Positions 25,568 through 33,436 of a stretch of 33,436 nt of DNA are shown here, piece by piece. The position numbers were made by a program, and so were the translations under genes. Below the pieces are notes generated by a model that saw only the letters and a list, made by a program, of their open reading frames with translations, did not search any database and was not told where the DNA came from. Each line of letters opens with the position of its first letter. Position 1 is the stretch's first letter. The stretch comes from an uncultured Bacilli bacterium (lineage in GTDB: Bacteria; Bacillota_I; Bacilli_A; RF39; UBA660), in the NCBI GenBank assembly GCA_947628745.1, contig CANRBB010000006.1, positions 1 to 33,436 of the forward strand, written 5' to 3'.

Positions 25568-27349
25568 CTACTTTTCTAATACATAAGGGTTGGTTTTAGT
25601 ACCTTTACCTGATAAAACAGTTACATCTTTATCGAGATATCCTATTACTCTTATTCCTGCTTTTTCTGAATTAGGAACACTATTGTAATATATTACATCT
25701 ATATTAGAAACTAAATACTTCCTTAATTCTTCTTCAGAGGAATTAATTAACCAATAAGAATATCCACTGCTACCATTTGTACCACTAAACAACTCATACA
25801 TATTTGGTGCCGATAATTTTACTTTATATTTTTTTGTTGTCTTTTTGCCAGAATACGTTGCGACAGTTTTATAAATTGGAACGCTTACTTCATGTTTCGT
25901 AAAGACATCTGTTTTTATTAATTTTGATAAATCATTTTCTATATAATAACCAACATTTCCTTTTTTCTCTGGATTATATATTTTGGCCTTATCTTTATTT
26001 TCATATCCTACCGAGTTTGTCATAACAACGGCATCACTAACTACTTTAGTATAACCATCTTTATCTACATCAATTATTCTATATTTAATATTACCATAAG
26101 ATACATATTCACCACTTTGTCTTGTATTAATATTATCACCAGCACGAGCTTTACTCTTATTTATAAAGATGTAAGGATCTCCAAGACTACCATCACCATC
26201 AATTAATTTAATACCTTTTTTTAGATTAATTACAGGATATACTGCAAAGTTATATTTGTCATCAAATGACATATATTTAGAAGTACCATTGCCTGAGAAA
26301 TAAGTTCTAACAGCCCAAGCTTTATTATCATTTTGATTATTACTTGTCCAAGCTATATTATTAGGATATAAATATGAATTTCCATCTATAACACTATTAT
26401 TATAATCACTTATAGATAAAAGTCCTACATTCTCTTTCTTATTACCTTTACAGCTTTTAACTGTATCTACATTTTTATCACTAACAGTACTTTTACAAAA
26501 ACTACCCTTTACTATATACTTAGTACTCTTATCAGTTAAATGATCATAAAAGTAATCATTTAACCATTTATCTACATCATCATAATTTACTGTACCAATA
26601 TTATCAGAAGCAACAATCTTTACACTTCCATCACTATTTAGACCTACTATTCTAAATAACATATTAGAAAACATTATATAGTTCTGAACATCATTACCTT
26701 TATATATTTTATCTTTATCAGTACTATCTTCTACTACTTTATTTAATGTTTGAATAACCTTAATCTTTCTTGTCACAACACTTTCATTTTCAAATGAATC
26801 AGATATTTTATATTGTATGGTATAAGTTCCTATTTTATCTGTATCTACTTTACCACTAACATCTACATCTTTAACATCCATCTTTCCGTCAGTATTATCT
26901 ATTACACTCTTAATACCCTCATCGTTATACTTACTACCTTTTTCTATTTCTATTTCATCTTTACCATTTAATTTAATAACTGGCCCCTCATGATCTGTAT
27001 CAGATTTCATTTTTCCACAATCTAAATATACATAATAATCATATTTACCATTTTTTCTTTTAACTTTAACCCACGACTTATCATAACTACAAAAATCTTT
27101 ATCATACGTAGTTTTCATAGAATCAACATATTTTTGTTCGTATAAAGTTCTAAGTGTAACTGTACTCATTTCTCCCTCTTCAGGTAAAAAAACATTATTT
27201 TTCTCAAAATAATCCTTAGAAGCATCTAAGACTAAATCTTCTTTTTTATTAAAATCTATTAAAGGATAAATAATTAAAAACCAAATCAACAATAATACAG
27301 CTATCACTACAAATACCACTATAATCTTCTTTTTCTTCTTCTTATCCAT
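25568..27349 (-). CDS. Membrane-anchored extracellular protein: Ig-like (DUF5011-type) domain plus two tandem lectin-like modules
   Basis: N-terminal TM, LDCGKMKSDT module like the 404-aa protein, GPVIKLNGKDEIEIEKGSKYNDEGIK...DTDKIGTYTIQYKISDSFEN, then two copies ending GDGSLGDPYIF and GKGTKTNPYVLEK. Confidence 0.75.
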   Translation of the reverse strand: MDKKKKKKIIVVFVVIAVLLLIWFLIIYPLIDFNKKEDLVLDASKDYFEKNNVFLPEEGEMSTVTLRTLYEQKYVDSMKTTYDKDFCSYDKSWVKVKRKNGKYDYYVYLDCGKMKSDTDHEGPVIKLNGKDEIEIEKGSKYNDEGIKSVIDNTDGKMDVKDVDVSGKVDTDKIGTYTIQYKISDSFENESVVTRKIKVIQTLNKVVEDSTDKDKIYKGNDVQNYIMFSNMLFRIVGLNSDGSVKIVASDNIGTVNYDDVDKWLNDYFYDHLTDKSTKYIVKGSFCKSTVSDKNVDTVKSCKGNKKENVGLLSISDYNNSVIDGNSYLYPNNIAWTSNNQNDNKAWAVRTYFSGNGTSKYMSFDDKYNFAVYPVINLKKGIKLIDGDGSLGDPYIFINKSKARAGDNINTRQSGEYVSYGNIKYRIIDVDKDGYTKVVSDAVVMTNSVGYENKDKAKIYNPEKKGNVGYYIENDLSKLIKTDVFTKHEVSVPIYKTVATYSGKKTTKKYKVKLSAPNMYELFSGTNGSSGYSYWLINSSEEELRKYLVSNIDVIYYNSVPNSEKAGIRVIGYLDKDVTVLSGKGTKTNPYVLEK

Positions 27350-27358
27350 AAAAATCTC

Positions 27359-28927
27359 CTATTTTAACTTAACAACATATTTTTTTGTTCTTATTGTATA
27401 TTCCAAACTAATACCTTTAGCTTTAGCTAACTCATCAGGCACTTTTAAAAATATTTCCTTACCCTCATACTCAGTATCTATCAAATCAATCATATCATAA
27501 TACTTAGTCTTTCCTTTACTATCTTCATACTTAATTCTACCATATCTATAAGAAAAGTCAACAAATTCTTTACCCGTAAAATCGGATGAAGAAAAGCTAA
27601 TTTTTAATATTTTATAACCGTCTTGAACATTTAAATCTCTTTTTCTAACATAGCAATTACTACCATTTGTCTCACATCCATACTTATAATAAATATCCTG
27701 TGTATTAAATACATAATTCTCAAGTGTTAAAGCTCTTTCTTCTCCCGAAATAAATTCAAAATTAATCTTACTACCCAATTTAAAATTATCAGTATCTTCT
27801 ATCTTAGATATATCTTTAACTTTTAATTTAATCTTTCTCAAATAAGTCTCATTATATCCTTGATATTCTTGATAATATAAAACAAATCTCCTATCTTTTA
27901 AAGTATCTGAAACTTTATATATTAGATTAAAAGTTCTACTTTCACCTGCATTAATATATTCATTTTTAGCTAAACCTTCCCCTACATCTACAAAAGAATC
28001 ATCATAATATATTGTATTAGTTTTATTAACTGTCTTATTCATCAAATGAAATCTATTAAAATTAGGCTTAACTCTAGAACTTCCATTATTTTTCATCGTA
28101 ACTGATATAATTACAAACTTATTATCTTTTTCTATTACTTTACCAGTCATATCTTTATTAGTAGAATAACTATTATTAATTTTAATACTATAATTACCTA
28201 CTACAAAGTCATTACCTTGTTTATAACTTTTATGCTTTACTCCCACAAAATAATAGGTATATCCTACAAATGATACTATAAGTATAACTAGTACAACATT
28301 ACATATCTTTCTATGTTCTTTATAAAAATAGCTTAAATTTCTTTTTATTTTATTATAGGTTCTAATAAAAGAATGTTTATCTATCTCAATACTTACTTCA
28401 AATTCTTCTCTATCTTCACTTGTAAGTTCTAAGAATTCTTTATCATTATGAAAACTAAACTTCTTTAAATCTACCCCCGTAACACGTATTATTAATATGA
28501 TTAATACAGCATACTGTAATAAGTTAGCAATATTTATAATATCCCTATATATATAGACTTCTGAAACAACAGTTAAAGTAGTATAATCATCAAAAAAGCG
28601 TATTAAAGAAACACATCCTGACATTAATATAATATACTCAGCAAGTATTACTAAATATAATTTCCAAGGTTTCTTTTTATATATTAATAAACTAACTACT
28701 AAAACAGTAATAATTATTATTGATACTATCGCTATAAATAATAGTGGTGTAACCTTAGTTGTAATTCCCTCTAAGTTTTCATTATAAGTACCAAAAGAGA
28801 CAAACTCTTTTATAAACTCTCTTATTTCATATATTTTATAGTATATAAATGCCCATAACACTAATAGTAAAATATGTATCTTTTTAAAATTTTTTATCAA
28901 AAAAGCATACGGTTTTCTAAATACCAT
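27359..28927 (-). CDS. Polytopic membrane protein with extracytoplasmic DUF4352-like domain
   Basis: 522 aa; about 4 N-terminal TMs, a fifth TM, then VVGNYSIKINNSYSTNKDMTG...KFVIISVTMKNNGSSRVKPNFNRFHLM. Confidence 0.65.
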   Translation of the reverse strand: MVFRKPYAFLIKNFKKIHILLLVLWAFIYYKIYEIREFIKEFVSFGTYNENLEGITTKVTPLLFIAIVSIIIITVLVVSLLIYKKKPWKLYLVILAEYIILMSGCVSLIRFFDDYTTLTVVSEVYIYRDIINIANLLQYAVLIILIIRVTGVDLKKFSFHNDKEFLELTSEDREEFEVSIEIDKHSFIRTYNKIKRNLSYFYKEHRKICNVVLVILIVSFVGYTYYFVGVKHKSYKQGNDFVVGNYSIKINNSYSTNKDMTGKVIEKDNKFVIISVTMKNNGSSRVKPNFNRFHLMNKTVNKTNTIYYDDSFVDVGEGLAKNEYINAGESRTFNLIYKVSDTLKDRRFVLYYQEYQGYNETYLRKIKLKVKDISKIEDTDNFKLGSKINFEFISGEERALTLENYVFNTQDIYYKYGCETNGSNCYVRKRDLNVQDGYKILKISFSSSDFTGKEFVDFSYRYGRIKYEDSKGKTKYYDMIDLIDTEYEGKEIFLKVPDELAKAKGISLEYTIRTKKYVVKLK

Positions 28928-28953
28928 TCAAACACCCTCTCTACCTTATCTGT

Positions 28954-28982
28954 ATTATAACTTATTTTAAAAGCTTAAACAA
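28954..28982 (-). promoter_or_regulatory. Candidate sigmaA promoter of the hybrid locus
   Basis: TTGTTT (28977-28982) - 17 nt - TATAAT (28954-28959), ~27 bp upstream of ATG 28927. Confidence 0.7.
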
Positions 28983-29062
28983 GATTAAAGAAAAAAATAA
29001 CAGTAATAACTGAAATTGATTTTTTTTAAAACTAAACTACGTATCTTAAAATGTTTGGTATC

Positions 29063-29112
29063 TTTAGTGTTAAGCACCACTAAAAAAGACAATCACTATA
29101 GTTGCCTTTTTA
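29063..29112 (-). terminator. Terminator downstream of trmL plus adjacent inverted repeat
   Basis: Minus strand AAAAAGGCAACTATAGTGATTGTCTTTTTT hairpin with U-tract; next to it TTTAGTG...CACTAAA (29063-29084). Confidence 0.6.
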
Positions 29113-29141
29113 ATGTTTAAAATATTTTTTATTAAGTTCTT

Positions 29142-29654
29142 TTAATCTTTTTCTAAATAATCGCATCCCTTATGTGGTTCTTCTCTTAATAAATCATTAT
29201 AATCTTGTTGTCTTAATGCTTCATATATTACTATACTACAACAATTAGCTAAGTTTAAAGCTCTCACATTCTTAGTCATTGGTATTCTCATACATCTATC
29301 AAGATGTTCTTTTAAAATTTGTTTTGGTATACCTGTTGATTCTTTTCCAAATATAAAATACAAATCTTTATTTTCTTTATTAGTATAATCAAAGCTAGTA
29401 TGAGGTACATGTCCATATCTTGTAAAGAAGTAATATTCTCCCTTATTCTTAGAAAAAAACTCTTCAATATTCTCATAAACATAATACTCTAATTTATCTA
29501 TATAATTTACTCCACTTCGTCTAACACTTGCCTCATCTAATTTAAAACCAAGAGGTTTTATTAAATGTAAAATAGTATTAGTCGCTACACAAGTTCTCAT
29601 AATATTACCAGTATTTTGTGGAATCTCCGGTTCAAATAATACAATATGATTCAT
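29142..29654 (-). CDS. trmL: tRNA (cytidine(34)-2'-O)-methyltransferase (SPOUT)
   Basis: HIVLFEPEIPQNTGNIMRTCVAT, FIFGKESTGIPKQIL, RIPMTKNVRALNLANCCSIVIYEALRQ. Confidence 0.95.
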   Translation of the reverse strand: MNHIVLFEPEIPQNTGNIMRTCVATNTILHLIKPLGFKLDEASVRRSGVNYIDKLEYYVYENIEEFFSKNKGEYYFFTRYGHVPHTSFDYTNKENKDLYFIFGKESTGIPKQILKEHLDRCMRIPMTKNVRALNLANCCSIVIYEALRQQDYNDLLREEPHKGCDYLEKD

Positions 29655-29656
29655 AA

Positions 29657-30184
29657 TTAATTAGTCTTTCCTATCTGATGAAGATCAATAAATTGTTTAA
29701 CTTTCGTAATAGATAATCTCTTATCTTCATCTCCCTGTACAATTCCCACAACATTACCATCAATAAATTCTACAAGTAAAGGATAATTATCTGTAAGTTT
29801 AATCTTATAATTATACTTATTATTAAAATCATCTACAAAAGTCTTAACATCAGCATTACTTAAATTCAAATAAATAATTTTATCTTGTAAATTATTTTTC
29901 TTAATTAATTTCTTAAAATCTTTTTCAAATAACCTACATTTATCTTCTGCTGCTGTACACATATAAATTGTACTATCAGGATTTTCTAATATAAAATGAT
30001 CAATTTCATCCACCGTTATCTCATAACTTAAAGTATCTCTTATAACAGGTGTTTCCTTTTCATATTCAGTGTAAACTGTATACCATTTACATATATACCA
30101 TACTAATAACACTACAAGTAAAAATATTATAATCAAAATAAAATAATTTTTTATTAACTTCTTATTCTCTTTTGTCATAACCAA
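29657..30184 (-). CDS. Membrane-anchored thioredoxin-like protein with CX6C motif
   Basis: N-terminal TM; STIYMCTAAEDKCRLFEKDFKKLIKK...YPLLVEFIDGNVVGIVQG; start likely M3. Confidence 0.6.
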   Translation of the reverse strand: MVMTKENKKLIKNYFILIIIFLLVVLLVWYICKWYTVYTEYEKETPVIRDTLSYEITVDEIDHFILENPDSTIYMCTAAEDKCRLFEKDFKKLIKKNNLQDKIIYLNLSNADVKTFVDDFNNKYNYKIKLTDNYPLLVEFIDGNVVGIVQGDEDKRLSITKVKQFIDLHQIGKTN

Positions 30185-30253
30185 TCACCTATTAACCTCT
30201 CTACATTTAGTTTAACACAATTTTGTACTTTTAGATAATATAATTTAGTATCT

Positions 30254-32362
30254 TTACACTATTGCCTCATTTCTTATATTTATATTAACTAACTTTTTAT
30301 ATGAATTATCTTTATCAAATATTATATACTTATATATATGTGTAAAACCATCATTATATAATATTTTATATTCTTTATCTTTATAATCAACAAGTTTTAC
30401 TTTACTATGTTCTTTAAATATATCCCCTTTTATTATCATAAGTTCTATATATCCCTTCTCTATAACTTCAATATTAGGTCTAAATTTAAATTCTTTATAA
30501 AATCTATCTTGTAACTCTTTTATTTCTTCTTTATTTAACTCTACTGATAAGGTAACTGTTTCATATCCAAATTTATGCAAATAATATACTGTGTATCTAT
30601 TATAACAATTACAAGTATAATCACTTATACTATTATTCTTAACTTCACATATCTCATGTATTAAGTTTCTTTCTAATAATTCTAGGTTATATTGATTACG
30701 TTTCCCACTATAATAAATACTACTATACTTATCTTTATATTTTAAAAATAATTCTTTGTCTAAAACGTATATCCTATCATATTTATCAACAAAATCTAAT
30801 AATTCTTTTTCCCTTTTTACCGTAATAGTATTAAAAGATGTTGGTATAATATCTAATTTATTAAACTTAACTTTTTCTATTCTCCCTTTTTTTCTAATAC
30901 ATCTTCTATCGTTAAGTTCTTCCAATATTTCTCTTCTAATCTCATTAAGAGTCTTAATTGGTATAAAAATACCTTGTTCACAACTAACTTCTACCTTTTT
31001 TACTTTATATATGGTTCCTCCAACTTTAAGTAATTGACTTATAATTCTCTCTTTATCCGTCTGAATAGTTTTACTTTTCTCTACAACAAAGTCCTCTCTC
31101 GTAATATTGTTAACACCATCACTAACAGTTGTAACTAACCTACCATTCTTATAAGCTTTTACAGTAAAAGTTATCTCTATTTTTCTTGGCTCATAATTTA
31201 ACACTTCTTTTTCTAAATACTTTGAACTAGTCAAATATACTTTATCTAATTTTTTTAGCCCTACTTTATTATCAATATAACAAATATCAGTACAAGATGA
31301 TTTTAGCTTCATATTTTCATCATAGAGAAAATTAACAATCATCCCTTTCTTACTATCTAAAAATCTAATACCATCTTCCTGATGTAATGAATAATCTAGT
31401 TTTATTTTTATTTTGTCTTTCTTTAACTCTATAACTTTACCTATTTCTTTACCCACATGATTAGGTGATTTAGTATTAAGTATATCTCTATTGTTAACAT
31501 TAAAGAGATGGCCCTCAGTAAACATACGATTATATATTATTTTTAATTTATCTTCTTCTTGCTTTATATCTACCTCATCAAAATTATCTATCAAGTTTCT
31601 ATAAAAACGTGTTACAAAATATACATATAAACTAGACTTCATTCGTCCTTCTATTTTTAAAGAATCAATACCACTTTCTAATAATTCTTTTATTTTTCTT
31701 GTTGTATTAAGCTCTTTTGTACTAAGTAAATATCCCTCATCTATTATTTGTCTATCTTTTACTAATTTATAAGGCAGGCGACAACAACCACTACATTCTC
31801 CTCTATTACCACTTCTATTTCCTATCATACTACCAAAAAGGCAACAACCTGAATAACTAATACAAAGTGCCCCATGAATAAAAACTTCTTTTTCTATATC
31901 TATTTTAATATTTTTAATTTCATCTAGTGTTAGCTCTCTTGCTAAAACAGCTCTTTTTACACCCATTTTTTTAAGTAAGGATAAGGTATTTATATTACAG
32001 TTATTAAACTGCGTTGAAGCATGTATCTCTAAATCAGGATATTTTTCTCTAATTAAACACATCATACCAAAGTCCTGTATTATCACTGCATCAACATTAT
32101 TTAAATATAAAAACTCTATATTATCTAAAAAGTCCTCTACCTCACTATCTTTTACTAAAGTATTCATAGCGACATATATTTTAACACCGTATAAATGACA
32201 TGTCCTGATAGCTTCTTTTACTTCATCTTGCGTAAAATTTAATGCAAAAGCTCGAGCTCCATATTTTTTTAGGGATAAATATACAGCATCAGCTCCACCA
32301 TCAATAGCCATTTGTAAAGATTTAAAATCACCAACGGGACTTAAAAGTTCAGGCTTTTTCAT
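30254..32362 (-). CDS. U32 family peptidase/hydroxylase-like protein
   Basis: 702 aa; KKPELLSPVGDFKSLQMAIDGGADAVYLS, EIHASTQFN, EVFIHGALCISYSGCCLFGSMIGNRSGNRGECSGCCRLPY. Long C-terminus as in YdcP/RlhA-type members. Confidence 0.92.
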   Translation of the reverse strand: MKKPELLSPVGDFKSLQMAIDGGADAVYLSLKKYGARAFALNFTQDEVKEAIRTCHLYGVKIYVAMNTLVKDSEVEDFLDNIEFLYLNNVDAVIIQDFGMMCLIREKYPDLEIHASTQFNNCNINTLSLLKKMGVKRAVLARELTLDEIKNIKIDIEKEVFIHGALCISYSGCCLFGSMIGNRSGNRGECSGCCRLPYKLVKDRQIIDEGYLLSTKELNTTRKIKELLESGIDSLKIEGRMKSSLYVYFVTRFYRNLIDNFDEVDIKQEEDKLKIIYNRMFTEGHLFNVNNRDILNTKSPNHVGKEIGKVIELKKDKIKIKLDYSLHQEDGIRFLDSKKGMIVNFLYDENMKLKSSCTDICYIDNKVGLKKLDKVYLTSSKYLEKEVLNYEPRKIEITFTVKAYKNGRLVTTVSDGVNNITREDFVVEKSKTIQTDKERIISQLLKVGGTIYKVKKVEVSCEQGIFIPIKTLNEIRREILEELNDRRCIRKKGRIEKVKFNKLDIIPTSFNTITVKREKELLDFVDKYDRIYVLDKELFLKYKDKYSSIYYSGKRNQYNLELLERNLIHEICEVKNNSISDYTCNCYNRYTVYYLHKFGYETVTLSVELNKEEIKELQDRFYKEFKFRPNIEVIEKGYIELMIIKGDIFKEHSKVKLVDYKDKEYKILYNDGFTHIYKYIIFDKDNSYKKLVNINIRNEAIV

Positions 32363-32370
32363 AGAACATC

Positions 32371-32399
32371 TTCACCTCTTTCACATATTTTACTATAAA
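32371..32399 (+). promoter_or_regulatory. Candidate promoter for the small plus-strand ORF
   Basis: TTCACC - 17 nt - TATAAA, just upstream of ATG 32424. Confidence 0.4.
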
Positions 32400-32423
32400 A
32401 GGCCAAAAATAGCGAGGGATTAT

Positions 32424-32609
32424 ATGAAAGAGGGAAAGAAAATAAATACACCTAGTTACTATACAAACACTTCAGTAGTAATAGCTTATATTATTATGGA
32501 AACAACTACCGAAAAAGAGCAGGTCATTTTAGGCGCTACTCTTATGGCTATTGGACAGTTATTAGTAACAAATTCTTCTATCCCCTTAGCCCCAAATAAT
32601 AATCAGTAA
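32424..32609 (+). CDS. Small hypothetical protein (61 aa), possible TM segment
   Basis: GAGGG before ATG; only credible plus-strand ORF; C-terminal hydrophobic VILGATLMAIGQLLV. Confidence 0.5.
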   Translation: MKEGKKINTPSYYTNTSVVIAYIIMETTTEKEQVILGATLMAIGQLLVTNSSIPLAPNNNQ

Positions 32610-33436
32610 GAGATATTGGTTTTTAAGACGTCGATGGCAGGTCGAATTCCAATATGAGTAGCATGAACGACGCTATTGCCTCCATCACGATTACCACCAC
32701 CAACAGTCAATGAACGGTTTGAAACGCTCGATAATGCAGTCTCAAACCACCAGTGCCAAAGCTCTGAATCTGAGTAATGTGTATTTTCTAACAAATACTC
32801 GCATGTATCTAATTCACCTATTTCCCATGTGCCAATAACTATTCCACATGCCTTATTTACTTCTTGAACAGTTAATAATCTGGCAGCTTTATCAGTATAA
32901 GTAAATGTTCCTAAAGTATGAGAACCATCACCAGTAGTTGATTCTCCTTTTTCATTTAATAATTGTCTAGTATCTTGTAATAATGTTACTTTACTCCACT
33001 CTCTTGCACTTGGTAACTCAACATAACCAGTTACAGGTCCATGCCAATTCTCAGCACTAGAATCATAGGGAAATGGTGCATTATTATCAGGAACTCCCGC
33101 TTTTACATTGTTATAGTAAATTAAAGTGGCATACTTATCATTGAATGACTTAGTTGTTGTATCATAGTAATCACTCACATAATAAAACCTTTCTGTTTTA
33201 CTATTATATACTCCATCTCCATCTACATCACAATCAAATGCATCCCCTGATGCAAGCTTTCCACCTACTCCATAATGTCCATAGGTTATTGTATCTCCAA
33301 CATTATATATTTCATCGCATGGGTGATACCGCCCGCCATGATCTTTACATATTTCGGTGTGTAAAGTAATTGCTCTTTTACATAACTTTGGTTCTACTTC
33401 TTTTGCACTATCTTCTTTTTGGACATAGTTAAGTTC
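32603..33436 (-). CDS. C-terminal part of an extracellular protein with DUF6273-like domain; 5' truncated by the window edge
   Basis: Frame stays open upstream of the ORF-track start through base 33436 (ELNYVQKEDSAKEVEPKLCKRAITLHTEICKDHGGRYHPCDEIYNVGDTITYGHYGVGGKLASGDAFDCDVDGDGVYNSKTERFYYV-SDYYD...); LLTVQEVNKACG...HIGIRPAIDVL. Confidence 0.75.
   Translation of the reverse strand, partial: ELNYVQKEDSAKEVEPKLCKRAITLHTEICKDHGGRYHPCDEIYNVGDTITYGHYGVGGKLASGDAFDCDVDGDGVYNSKTERFYYVSDYYDTTTKSFNDKYATLIYYNNVKAGVPDNNAPFPYDSSAENWHGPVTGYVELPSAREWSKVTLLQDTRQLLNEKGESTTGDGSHTLGTFTYTDKAARLLTVQEVNKACGIVIGTWEIGELDTCEYLLENTHYSDSELWHWWFETALSSVSNRSLTVGGGNRDGGNSVVHATHIGIRPAIDVLKTNISY

Noticed and set aside
1648-28927. 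Integrative conjugative element interpretation
   Set aside because: T4SS genes fit, but no relaxase, integrase, oriT or att-like terminal repeats were seen and flanks are housekeeping genes. Kept only as an alternative to test.
30756-31037. 93-aa plus-strand ORF
   Set aside because: Antisense to the U32 peptidase gene; no support.
33154-33369. 71-aa plus-strand ORF (His-rich)
   Set aside because: Antisense to the open frame of the edge-truncated surface protein.
1-33436. CRISPR arrays, tRNA or rRNA genes
   Set aside because: No regularly spaced repeat arrays and no cloverleaf or rRNA-like GC-richer segments noticed on reading; a tRNAscan/CRISPR search would be definitive.

Overview
Low-GC, Gram-positive-type (Bacilli/Mollicutes-like) chromosomal segment. 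A ~27.3 kb block of 23 co-oriented genes (28927 -> 1648, minus strand) combines two machineries. One is a Tad/Flp type IVc pilus module: CpaB/SAF protein, TadA ATPase, TadB, TadC, an unannotated 49-aa Flp-like pilin, two TadE-like pseudopilins and a TadZ/CpaE-like protein. The other is a conjugation-type T4SS module: two VirB2-like proteins, VirB6/TrbL-like, PrgI-like, split VirB4, a SpoIID+NlpC/P60+C39-like triple wall hydrolase, and a VirD4-like coupling ATPase. A class B sortase, a 1056-aa Cys-rich secreted protein, and two paralogous membrane-anchored proteins near the two ends accompany them. No relaxase, integrase, secretin or prepilin peptidase is visible. Flanking genes look chromosomal: rmuC and a rhodanese on the left; trmL, a thioredoxin-like protein and a U32 peptidase on the right. 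I read candidate sigmaA promoters upstream of the block, upstream of flp (with a 16-bp palindrome filling the spacer) and upstream of the first VirB2-like gene. Terminators end the block and separate the two VirB2-like genes. The main candidate for an undescribed system is this non-mobile hybrid Tad pilus / T4SS apparatus. All family calls come from reading motifs, not from searches.
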